From positions 1 through 13,087 of the forward strand of contig CAJUFK010000095.1 of the NCBI GenBank assembly GCA_910585535.1: a DNA stretch of 13,087 nucleotides, written 5' to 3'. The notes beneath the pieces are model-generated. The model searched no databases. It was not told the origin of the DNA and saw only the letters and a program-made list of their open reading frames with translations. The translations under genes were made by a program, and so were the position numbers. Shown in pieces: positions 6,787 to 12,882 of the stretch (position 1 is the stretch's first letter; the number at the start of each line of letters is the position of its first letter). Source of the DNA: an uncultured Angelakisella sp. (GTDB lineage Bacteria; Bacillota; Clostridia; Oscillospirales; Ruminococcaceae).

Positions 6787-6884
6787 GGAGAAGGCTCTCT
6801 TATTTGTTCCCCTTCGTCTTGATGGTATATCTCCCCATCTTCTGGCGGTAGGGGCGGATGTATTATCTGCGCTGTCTCTGCACT
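6787..6884 (+). repeat. Interspersed repeat, copy 1
   Basis: This copy aligns without gaps to 9067-9164, with 87 of 98 bases identical by hand count. Its core (6801-6840) matches 36 of 40 bases of copy 3 (12810-12849). Shared landmarks are CCCTTCGTCTTG, GGTATATCTCCCC and TATCTGCGCTG. It lies downstream of the DUF6933-like gene. Confidence 0.85.
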
Positions 6885-6998
6885 ACATCCGTTCCTACGA
6901 TGGAATCGCATCCTCGTATTTGATTGACTGGCTGTTTACATAGATGACAGAAAATAATCTCTTCCACTTCATTACGGACTTAATTTTTTGGCGCACCC

Positions 6999-7029
6999 GG
7001 CTAAAATAAGATTAAATCGTATTTTAGCC
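6999..7029. repeat. 31-base palindrome before decayed ATPase
   Basis: The arms GGCTAAAATA (6999-7008) and TATTTTAGCC (7020-7029) are perfect complements. The inner GATT/AATC also pairs, leaving one A/G mismatch pair and a central A. It contains the 11-base core AAATCGTATTT (7013-7023) and ends 14 bases before the ATG at 7044, so it probably acted as an operator or leader structure of this ATPase gene. Confidence 0.7.
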
Positions 7030-7043
7030 AGGGAGATTTATTT

Positions 7044-7449
7044 ATGCCCTATATCAAACGAGATTTGGAAAGGGATTTTGTCCTTATCCCCAAAATACAC
7101 CGCCATACTCATTATCAGGCCCCATCAGGTTGGAAAGACCACCCTTCTGCGTCGGTTAATGGCCCAAGATCGGGAATATGTGACGCTGGACGATTGGGAG
7201 AAATGTGCCATTGCCCAAAATGACCCCGCCCTTTTTCTGCAGATCCACCACCTCCTCATCATGATTGATGAGGTGCTGCATCCATTGGAAATCAAGCGTT
7301 CTGTCAATCCGGGAAGTGAGTTGATCCACACTTTTGGGGTACTGAACAAAGGGAGCGTCTCTCGGGGAACAGGAGCCATTCTTTGTATGCGGCCTACACT
7401 CTCTGCCATTAACCGAGAGAACTATGTTATACCAATTTGGATGATTTGA
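7044..7449 (+). pseudogene. DUF4143-type AAA ATPase, frameshifted with internal deletion
   Basis: The ATG at 7044 (after GGGAG) begins MPYIKRDLERDF, a typical DUF4143 ATPase N-terminus. The frame then breaks at a T-run near 7077-7080. The continuation is in the next frame: LSLSPKYTAILI, a damaged P-loop RPHQVGKTT (the leading Gly of GPRQVGKT is Arg), YVTLDDWEKCA, then LLIMIDEV (Walker B). Directly after IDEV the sequence jumps to HPLEIKRSVNPGSELIHTF, then GAILCMRPTLSAINRENYVIPIWMI-stop, the normal extreme C-terminus of the family. About 250 residues in the middle are gone. The loss is in frame with the C-terminal part, but the frameshift and Walker A change argue that the gene is dead. The 31-base palindrome upstream is still nearly perfect. 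Confidence 0.78.
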
Positions 7450-7530
7450 TTCTGGGGATAATTTGTCAATCACATTTTTGCAAATCGTAGTAAACGAGAA
7501 GGCAGATTTGGAGATTTTGTTGTTTGATTC

Positions 7531-7584
7531 AAAACTCGCTTTAAAAAGTTTGCGCTAGTCGAGAAAACTCGCTTGAATAAATTT
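7531..7584 (+). repeat. Paired ACTCG direct repeats upstream of ATPase
   Basis: Two 21-base units (7531-7551 and 7564-7584) share AAAACTCGCTT and an AT-rich tail, with starts 33 bases apart. The second unit contains the -35 box of the ATPase promoter. A similar pair with the same 33-base step occurs at 11128-11181. Confidence 0.6.
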
Positions 7585-7601
7585 GATAAGTTGAGTATAC
7601 T
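7573..7601 (+). promoter_or_regulatory. Promoter of the 7639 ATPase gene
   Basis: TTGAAT (7573-7578) and TATACT (7596-7601) are separated by 17 bases. A GTTGAG / CTCAAC inverted repeat (7590-7595 and 7617-7622) brackets the -10 and start-site region and may be an operator. The ribosome site GGAGG lies seven bases before the ATG at 7639. Confidence 0.6.
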
Positions 7602-7638
7602 ATAAATATCATATATCTCAACACTTGGAGGGAACCCC

Positions 7639-8958
7639 ATGCTGAAGCGTAAAATCGAACAAAGCCTGCTGAACTGGAAAAATACCCCCAATCATAAACC
7701 ACTGATTATCAAGGGGTGCAGGCAGTGTGGAAAGACCTTTTCCGTGCTGAATTTTGCCAAGGCAAACTATAAAAATGTTGTTTACCTGAACTTTTTTGAA
7801 AACCCGGATTACGCTGCTGTCTTTTCCGGTTCACTGGAGGTAGACCATATCGTTTTACTACTTTCCGCCTTACTGGGTAAAGACGCTGTTTTTGAGACTG
7901 GGAATACAGTTCTGATCCTTGACGAGATCCAAGATTGTCCTGACGCCCGAACAGCCTTGAAATTCTTCCGTATGGATGGCCGCTATGATGTGATCGGAAC
8001 AGGGTCCTTGTTGGGCGTAAAAGGGTACGGAAAAGACCCCAAATCTGTTCCTGTCGGCTCCGAAACGGTTTTGGATATGTATCCCTTGGATTTCGAGGAG
8101 TTTTTATGGGCAAATGATATTTCCGATGCTGTCGTTGCTATGCTGGAAAAGTGCCTTGTTGAAGAGCAGCCCGTCCCTGAGGCGCTTCATCATCGAATGA
8201 AGCAGCTTTTGCTGCAATACACTGTGGTCGGAGGCATGCCGGATGTAGTTCAGACCTTCGTCAACACCAAGCGGATGGATGAAGTGTTGCGGCTCCAGCG
8301 GGATATTGTCCGGGCATATGAGGACGATATGGTAAAATATGCGGAAAAAAGCGATAAGGCTTATATCAAGGAGTGCTTCCAGTCGATTCCCCGCCAGCTT
8401 GCAAAGGAAAACAAAAAGTTCCAGTATTCTGTTGTAAGGAAAGGCTCAACTGCTGCTAAATATGCAGGCAGCCTTCAGTGGATCGAAGATGCAGGCATTA
8501 TTTCTTGCTGTCACAATCTTTCCATCACAGAACTCCCGTTGGACGGAAACGCAATAGAGGATGTCTTTAAGGTGTATATGCGGGATATGGGACTCTTTGT
8601 CAGTATGCTGGAAGATGGAACGCAGTACGATATTTTGCAAGGTAATCTTTATGGCTATAAAGGCGCCATCTTTGAGAATCTGATCGCGGATATTTTTACG
8701 AAGATGGGCCGCAAACTTTATTATTACCACAAGGATTCCGGTCTGGAAGTGGACTTTGTGATCCGCTATCAAGGCCAATGTACACTGGTAGAGGTAAAAG
8801 CAAGGACAGGAAATACAAAAAGCACCCGAACGATCTTAAATCACCCGGAAAAGTACCATGTTTTTAACGCCATCAAGTTGGGAGATTATAATATTGGCCG
8901 AACCGGTCAACTTTTGACTCTTCCCATGTATATGGCGTTTCTTCTGAAGGGCTATTAA
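7639..8958 (+). CDS. AAA-type ATPase with DUF4143 C-terminal domain
   Basis: This 439-residue cytosolic protein has an N-terminal P-loop ATPase: Walker A GCRQCGKT (26-33), Walker B VLILDEIQD (91-99) and the sensor-like VIGTGSLLG (~118-126). The middle carries the winged-helix-like part of these proteins (VVRKGSTAAKYAGSLQWIEDAG). The C-terminal DUF4143 region has PD-(D/E)XK-like residues: E370 and D372 in GLEVDFVI, and E385-x-K387 in LVEVKA. Family members are often multicopy in gut bacteria, and their function is not established; roles in DNA handling or defence have been suggested. The ATG is supported by GGAGG and a clear promoter, so the gene is probably its own transcription unit. All key motifs are intact, unlike its neighbour to the left. 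Repeat copy 2 follows the stop by 108 bases. The family call is secure. Confidence 0.9.
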   Translation: MLKRKIEQSLLNWKNTPNHKPLIIKGCRQCGKTFSVLNFAKANYKNVVYLNFFENPDYAAVFSGSLEVDHIVLLLSALLGKDAVFETGNTVLILDEIQDCPDARTALKFFRMDGRYDVIGTGSLLGVKGYGKDPKSVPVGSETVLDMYPLDFEEFLWANDISDAVVAMLEKCLVEEQPVPEALHHRMKQLLLQYTVVGGMPDVVQTFVNTKRMDEVLRLQRDIVRAYEDDMVKYAEKSDKAYIKECFQSIPRQLAKENKKFQYSVVRKGSTAAKYAGSLQWIEDAGIISCCHNLSITELPLDGNAIEDVFKVYMRDMGLFVSMLEDGTQYDILQGNLYGYKGAIFENLIADIFTKMGRKLYYYHKDSGLEVDFVIRYQGQCTLVEVKARTGNTKSTRTILNHPEKYHVFNAIKLGDYNIGRTGQLLTLPMYMAFLLKGY

Positions 8959-9066
8959 AGTTGCCCCGATTTTTGTACCGACAAGATCTTGTCCGTCCTT
9001 GTATTTGAAGGACTGGCTGCTATTATAGTATCAGAAAAATAAATACGATTGATACCCTGATACATG

Positions 9067-9164
9067 GGGGAAGGTTCTCTTATTTGTTTCCCTTCGTCTT
9101 GATGGTATATCTCCCCATTTCCTGGCGGTGGGGGCAGGTGTGTTATCTGCGCTGCCCCTGCACT
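9067..9164 (+). repeat. Interspersed repeat, copy 2
   Basis: Gap-free match to copy 1 at 6787-6884; all eleven differences are transitions. A CCCCA (9113-9117) / TGGGG (9129-9133) hairpin is possible at the position where copy 3 has a 7-bp stem. It lies 3' of the 7639-8958 ATPase gene. Confidence 0.85.
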
Positions 9165-9529
9165 TTGCAATGTCCTCTGGACGATGATCAAGGGTACAGT
9201 GGCATCTCATTTTTCTCATTGTTCTATCATGACAGTGACAGTATTATATAAAACCCTTTGATGGAAAAAACAACATGATTAATTTTTGCCGTTCCCCGTT
9301 TAAAAATATTTGTTTTTATAAAGTTTCGTACATATAAGTCGGGAACTCTTAATTTGCTCTAAATATAGAGAGAGAGATTAAAAAACCATGGAATTAAATT
9401 CCTGTATTTAATTGACCAATTGCTTGCCTAAGTAGCCAAAATAGTCTGGCTATCCTTTCATTACTCACAGCATCGCTCATGACAACTGGATCTATGGGCG
9501 ATACCATTTCTTTGATAGTCCCCTTGTGG

Positions 9530-9576
9530 CAGGATTTGGCTAAACTAAAATGACATTTTGGTTTAGCCAAATCCTG
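9530..9576. repeat. 47-base near-perfect palindrome
   Basis: Arms of 23 bases (9530-9552 and 9554-9576) pair with a single mismatch (a G-T in RNA) around one central base. The inner 31 bases (9538-9568) begin GGCTAAA and end TTTAGCC, the same ends and length as the palindrome at 6999-7029. No T-run follows, so it is not a standard terminator. It sits about 90 bases upstream of the ATPase promoter. Confidence 0.8.
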
Positions 9577-9635
9577 CTATTGGCAATCGGCGCAAGTAAA
9601 GAAGACAGGAAAGTCTATGAATGCAAACACTCATA

Positions 9636-9672
9636 TTAGTCAATCATATTTTAGCAAATCGTATTTGACTAA
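9636..9672. repeat. Inverted repeat over the ATPase -35 region
   Basis: TTAGTCAA (9636-9643) and TTGACTAA (9665-9672) are perfect complements. The right arm contains the -35 box TTGACT. Between them lie AATCATATTTTAGC and the core AAATCGTATTT (9656-9666), also found at 7013-7023. It is well placed for a repressor site. Confidence 0.55.
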
Positions 9673-9693
9673 ATTCAAGGCATATGCTATACT
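9665..9693 (+). promoter_or_regulatory. Promoter of the 9723 ATPase gene
   Basis: TTGACT (9665-9670), a 17-base spacer and TATACT (9688-9693) preceded by TGC (extended -10) form a strong promoter. The -35 lies in the right arm of the 9636-9672 inverted repeat. The ribosome site GGAGGTG lies five bases before the ATG at 9723. Confidence 0.7.
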
Positions 9694-9722
9694 ATGGTAT
9701 CAAGCTAAGCGGAGGTGCAGCC

Positions 9723-11108
9723 ATGTTCATCGGGAGAGAACGCGAATTGAAGACACTGGAGCAGCTGTACAAATCCAACAAATTTGAGTTTGTCGTTCTG
9801 TATGGCCGTCGCCGTGTGGGAAAAACCGCCCTGCTGACCAAATTTATCGAAAACAAAGAGGCTATCTACTTTATGGGTGTAGAAAGTAACGCCCAACAAA
9901 ACCTCGATAATTTTAGTCGGATCATTCTGGAATATGCAAGCGGCATCACGGGTGAAACCTCTTTTGCCTCCTTTCAGGCAGCTCTGGAATATGTTTTCAA
10001 ACTGGCTGAAAAAGAGCGAGTTGTTCTCGTGATTGATGAATACCCCTATGTTGCCCGTTCTTCCAAAAGCCTTGCCTCTACACTTCAGCTTTTGATTGAC
10101 CAACACAAGGATCGTTCAAAGTTGATGCTGATTCTCTGTGGCTCTTCCATGTCCTATATGGAGGATCACGTTCTGGCCTATAAAGCACCCCTTTATGGCA
10201 GGCGCACAGCTCAGATAAAGCTGCTTCCCTTCGATTTTGAGGAAACCTGCCGCTATCTCAAACACTTTGCACCAGAGGACGAGGCATTAGCATATGGGAT
10301 TGTGGGGGGAACTCCGCAATATCTTCTCCAGATCAACGACTGCCTAAGCATTGAAGAAAACATCAAAAACACCTTTCTAAACCCGATGTCCTTTCTTTAT
10401 GAAGAACCCATAAATCTTTTGAAACAGGAAGTGCGAGAGCCAGCGATTTACACAGCGATTATTACTGCAATTGCCACAGGGGCTTCCCGTATGTCCGAGA
10501 TTTCAAGCAAGGTAGGAGAGGATACCAATGTCTGTGCGACTTATCTCAAAAATCTGATTGCTCTTGGTATAGTGCAGAAAGAAACACCCTATGGCGAAAA
10601 ATCCTCCCGTAAATCCTTGTATTCTATCGAGGATAATATGTTCCGCTTTTGGTACCGTTTTGTGCCGGAAAACAATTCTTTGATCTCCCGCGGGGCCACT
10701 GACCTTGTGTACAGACGTATTGAACCCCAACTTTCTGACCATATGGGAAAGGTTTTCGAGGAAATTTGCAAGCAATATCTTTGGAAGCTGTTGTTGGAAG
10801 GCAAATCGCCAGTGGCGTTTACCTCCCTTGGCCGCTGGTGGGGTACTGATCCCATCCAGAAAAGTCAGACAGAGATCGACGTCTTGGGAGTACAAGACAA
10901 GAATACTGCTCTCTTTGCAGAATGTAAGTGGACAAACGAGAAAATAGACTTGGGGGTTTTGGAAACTCTGATTTATAGGAGTAAGCTGTTTCCATACACT
11001 CATGTACAGTATTATCTGTTTTCTAGGGCCGGTTTTACCAAAGGCTGTATGGAAAAAGCAGGCAAGCTTGGAAATGTTGCTCTGGTTCGATATGAAGATA
11101 TGTTGTGA
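9723..11108 (+). CDS. ATPase with DUF234-type C-terminal nuclease-like domain
   Basis: This 461-residue protein of the archaeal-type ATPase (ATPase_2) plus DUF234 family starts MFIGRERELKTLEQLY, a hallmark opening. It has Walker A GRRRVGKT (28-35), Walker B VVLVIDEYPY (~100-109), the sensor segment LMLILCGSSMSYM and a winged-helix segment (SRMSEISSKV, then CATYLKNLIALGIVQKE). The C-terminus has PD-(D/E)XK-like D386 (TEIDVLG) and E400-x-K402 (FAECK). The ATG at 9723 is chosen for its GGAGGTG ribosome site; an in-frame upstream ATG at 9684 overlaps the promoter and is unlikely. It is monocistronic from its own strong promoter, with palindromes upstream. The gene looks intact. It differs in class from its DUF4143 neighbours, so the island collects related but distinct ATPases. 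The cellular role is unknown. Confidence 0.9.
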   Translation: MFIGRERELKTLEQLYKSNKFEFVVLYGRRRVGKTALLTKFIENKEAIYFMGVESNAQQNLDNFSRIILEYASGITGETSFASFQAALEYVFKLAEKERVVLVIDEYPYVARSSKSLASTLQLLIDQHKDRSKLMLILCGSSMSYMEDHVLAYKAPLYGRRTAQIKLLPFDFEETCRYLKHFAPEDEALAYGIVGGTPQYLLQINDCLSIEENIKNTFLNPMSFLYEEPINLLKQEVREPAIYTAIITAIATGASRMSEISSKVGEDTNVCATYLKNLIALGIVQKETPYGEKSSRKSLYSIEDNMFRFWYRFVPENNSLISRGATDLVYRRIEPQLSDHMGKVFEEICKQYLWKLLLEGKSPVAFTSLGRWWGTDPIQKSQTEIDVLGVQDKNTALFAECKWTNEKIDLGVLETLIYRSKLFPYTHVQYYLFSRAGFTKGCMEKAGKLGNVALVRYEDML

Positions 11109-11127
11109 TATTTTGATATTTGACCCA

Positions 11128-11181
11128 AAAACTCGTTTGAAAAAGTTTAATGTTACTGTAGATACTCGCTTGAATAAATTG
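11128..11181 (+). repeat. Second pair of ACTCG direct repeats
   Basis: Units 11128-11148 and 11161-11181 share ACTCG(C/T)TTGAA and start 33 bases apart, exactly as at 7531-7584. Read as codons they give TRLKKF and TRLNKL eleven residues apart, so a decayed coding origin is also possible. Confidence 0.55.
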
Positions 11182-11223
11182 GAAGAGGTGAATGTCCACT
11201 ATTAAAGCCAATACACATCGGGC

Positions 11224-11257
11224 AGAGGCGAAAGCAGGGACTGGAAATACAAAAACC
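11224..11257 (+). pseudogene. Fragment of a DUF4143 ATPase C-terminus
   Basis: About 34 bases match the intact ATPase gene at 8790-8823 with 30 identities. They encode AEAKAGTGNTKT against VEVKARTGNTKS, the E-x-K nuclease-like motif region. Nothing else of that gene is present, so this is a scrap left by deletion or recombination. Confidence 0.5.
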
Positions 11258-11479
11258 CGTGTGTCTTCATTAGAGGGATTACTGTCAGTTCCATCGCTCT
11301 ATCGTTTTCATTCTTTTTTGTCTGAAGATGGACGCCCTCGAAATCGCAGCTATATCTCTCTCATCAAATCGTTTCCGGAACTCCATCAGTGTGAATACTC
11401 TACTGGAATCTAAAGTTTTTAATGTCAGACACGAAAAACTTCTTGTTTATAACAATATTTTTGGGCACAATATGATTCT

Positions 11480-11495
11480 GGAGGTGATGGCTTTG
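11480..11495 (+). promoter_or_regulatory. Ribosome binding site deciding a TTG start
   Basis: GGAGGTGAT (11480-11488) is a near-perfect anti-16S match. The in-frame ATG at 11487 lies inside it, too close to be used well, whereas the TTG at 11493-11495 is eight bases past GGAGG. Relatives often begin near VLRPNYI, which supports the TTG. Confidence 0.55.
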
Positions 11496-12692
11496 GTTCT
11501 TAGACCGAATTACATTAACACAATCACCCCCTTCATCGACCAGCCAATCGTAAAAATTCTTGCCGGTATTCGCCGAAGCGGGAAATCCACAATCTTTGAA
11601 ATGTTGAAGCTGGAACTGCAAAAACGAGGCGTTTCAGAAAGCAACATCATCCAGAGAAAATATACAGAAATGGACATTCCGCAGAACATTACTGCTCAGC
11701 AGATGTATTCTGATCTTAAAAGTGCGATTGCTGAAAAGGGCCGCTGTTATCTGCTCTTAGACGAATTGCAGGAAGTGAATGGGTGGGAAAAGGCAGTAAA
11801 CAGCCTATTGGAAGGCGCCGATGTTGATATTTATGTGGCGGGTTCCAATTCGAAATTGATGGTCAGCGAGATATCGACCTATTTGGCAGGACGGTATGTG
11901 TCTATTCCTGTTTACACCCTTTCCTTCCAGGAATATTTGGATTTCAAGGCAGGAAGTGAGAAATCACAAAAAGAGCTTTTGGAGGAGTATATCCGTTACG
12001 GGGGATTTCCTCTAGTGGCGCTTGGAAACTACGAAGAACACTCCGCTTATCAAATCGTCAATGGAATTTATCACACCGTCATTTCCAGGGATATTGTAAA
12101 GCGCCATCGTATCACAAAACAGGATCTGTTTGATCGTGTGGTGAAATATATCATTGAAAATATGGGGAAGACTTTTTCGGCGAACTCTATCTCGAAGTTC
12201 CTGAAAAATGAATTTCGCACAGTATCGGTAGAATCTATCTATAATTATTTACGCTGGTTGGAGCAAGCGTTTATTATCTATCCTTGCCAACGATATGATC
12301 TTCAGGGAAAAAGCATTCTGAAAACACAGGAAAAGTATTATCTGGCTGATGTTTCTTTGAAATACTGTCTGTTGGGGTATAATCACAAGATGCTGGATGC
12401 AGCGATGGAGAACATCGTTTTTCTGGAACTGAAACGACGGGGCTACGATGTATATATCGGGAAAAGCGACACTAAGGAGATCGACTTTATTGCAGTCCGT
12501 CGGAATGAAAGGATTTATATTCAAGTTTGTGTACAGCTCCCGGAAAACTCCGATCGTGAGGTTGGAAACCTGATGGAGATACGGGATCATTATCCCAAGT
12601 ATGTGGTAACAATGAACAGCATGGATGTGGGGATAGAAAACGGCATCAAAATTGTGCATTTGGCAGATTTTTTGTTAGCAGAATATTGGTAA
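11493..12692 (+). CDS. AAA-type ATPase with DUF4143-like C-terminus (second subtype)
   Basis: This 399-residue protein opens VLRPNYINTITPFIDQPIVK, the usual start of a second DUF4143-type ATPase subgroup. It has Walker A GIRRSGKS (25-32), Walker B CYLLLDELQEV (~85-95), a sensor-like YVAGSNSKLM, and FLAGRY-like LAGRYVSIPVYTLSFQEYL. A winged-helix part (FSANSISKFLKNEF) follows, then a nuclease-like C-terminus with E329-x-D331 (KEIDFIA). The E-x-K position is Q-V-C (YIQVCVQL), a variation I recall as common in this subgroup, so nuclease activity is doubtful. Start candidates are TTG 11493 (preferred for spacing), ATG 11487 and ATG 11472; the open frame reaches back to 11328. The gene is intact, and repeat copy 3 follows its stop by about 115 bases. 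Confidence 0.88.
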   Translation: MVLRPNYINTITPFIDQPIVKILAGIRRSGKSTIFEMLKLELQKRGVSESNIIQRKYTEMDIPQNITAQQMYSDLKSAIAEKGRCYLLLDELQEVNGWEKAVNSLLEGADVDIYVAGSNSKLMVSEISTYLAGRYVSIPVYTLSFQEYLDFKAGSEKSQKELLEEYIRYGGFPLVALGNYEEHSAYQIVNGIYHTVISRDIVKRHRITKQDLFDRVVKYIIENMGKTFSANSISKFLKNEFRTVSVESIYNYLRWLEQAFIIYPCQRYDLQGKSILKTQEKYYLADVSLKYCLLGYNHKMLDAAMENIVFLELKRRGYDVYIGKSDTKEIDFIAVRRNERIYIQVCVQLPENSDREVGNLMEIRDHYPKYVVTMNSMDVGIENGIKIVHLADFLLAEYW

Positions 12693-12806
12693 TAAAAAGT
12701 CGTATTCGCCAAACTACAATGGAATAAATCCATCCGGGCAGAGGGATGCAGACTGGAGTATCAAGACTGAAACCGGCCTCCGAAACCGTCCCGGAAGGGG
12801 TATGAG

Positions 12807-12880
12807 CTTTATTTGTCCCCCTTCGTCTTGTTGGTATATCTCCCCACCATCTGACGGTGGGGGTATCCGCACTGCCTGCC
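12807..12880 (+). repeat. Interspersed repeat, copy 3 (shorter)
   Basis: The core 12810-12849 matches 36 of 40 bases of copy 1. The 3' part TATCCGCACTGCC matches TATCTGCGCTGCC of copy 2 after a loss of about nine bases. It contains a perfect 7-bp hairpin, CCCCACC (12842-12848) and GGTGGGG (12856-12862), with a 7-base loop. It lies 3' of the 11493-12692 ATPase gene. Confidence 0.78.
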
Positions 12881-12882
12881 AC

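Larger units (their letters stand above)
6719..7043 (+). other. Intergenic region holding repeat copy 1 and palindrome
   Basis: No intact gene is seen here. It holds repeat copy 1 (6787-6884), then an open stretch ending SSYLIDWLFT-stop (around 6911-6943) whose last residues resemble the tail SLYLKDWLLL-stop near 8995-9027, then the 31-base palindrome (6999-7029) just before the decayed ATPase. Confidence 0.5.
8959..9664 (+). other. Long intergenic region with repeat copy 2 and palindromes
   Basis: There is no supportable gene in about 700 bases. From the left it holds a perfect 14-base palindrome GACAAGATCTTGTC (8980-8993), the tail-like stretch near 8995-9027, repeat copy 2 (9067-9164), an AT-rich segment (9240-9400) with the 13-base palindrome GGAATTAAATTCC (9390-9402), and the 47-base near-perfect palindrome (9530-9576) that precedes the next ATPase promoter. 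Small minus-strand frames across the repeat have no ribosome site. Confidence 0.6.
11109..11492 (+). other. Intergenic region with direct repeats and ATPase scrap
   Basis: There is no complete gene here. It holds the second pair of ACTCG direct repeats (11128-11181) and an ATPase C-terminal fragment (11224-11257). An open stretch of unknown origin runs through about 11410 (SSLEGLLSVPSLYRFHSF, then LSEDGRPRNRSYISLIK). The leader and ribosome site of the 11493 gene follow. I see no clear promoter for that gene; a weak candidate lies near 11442-11475. Confidence 0.5.

Noticed and set aside
7531..7584. Possible CRISPR-like repeat pair
   Set aside because: Only two degenerate 21-base units, no array and no cas genes; better read as tandem regulator sites or decayed coding repeats.
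8955..9219. Two small minus-strand frames of 62 and 78 codons across repeat copy 2
   Set aside because: They read through the noncoding repeat; no ribosome site, and substitutions between copies do not look constrained at the protein level.
9530..9576. Rho-independent terminator
   Set aside because: The stem is long but no T-run follows on either strand and the base is AT-rich; its similarity to the 6999-7029 palindrome points to another role.
9684..9722. Upstream ATG at 9684 as start of the DUF234-type ATPase
   Set aside because: It overlaps the -10 box, and the family start MFIGRE with GGAGGTG is at 9723.
10503..11003. 166-codon open frame on the minus strand
   Set aside because: Antisense shadow of the intact DUF234-type ATPase, without a ribosome site or known motif.
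11328..11492. N-terminal extension of the 11493 ATPase back to 11328
   Set aside because: The extension has no similarity to the family, and the only strong ribosome site (11480-11488) lies downstream of that ATG.
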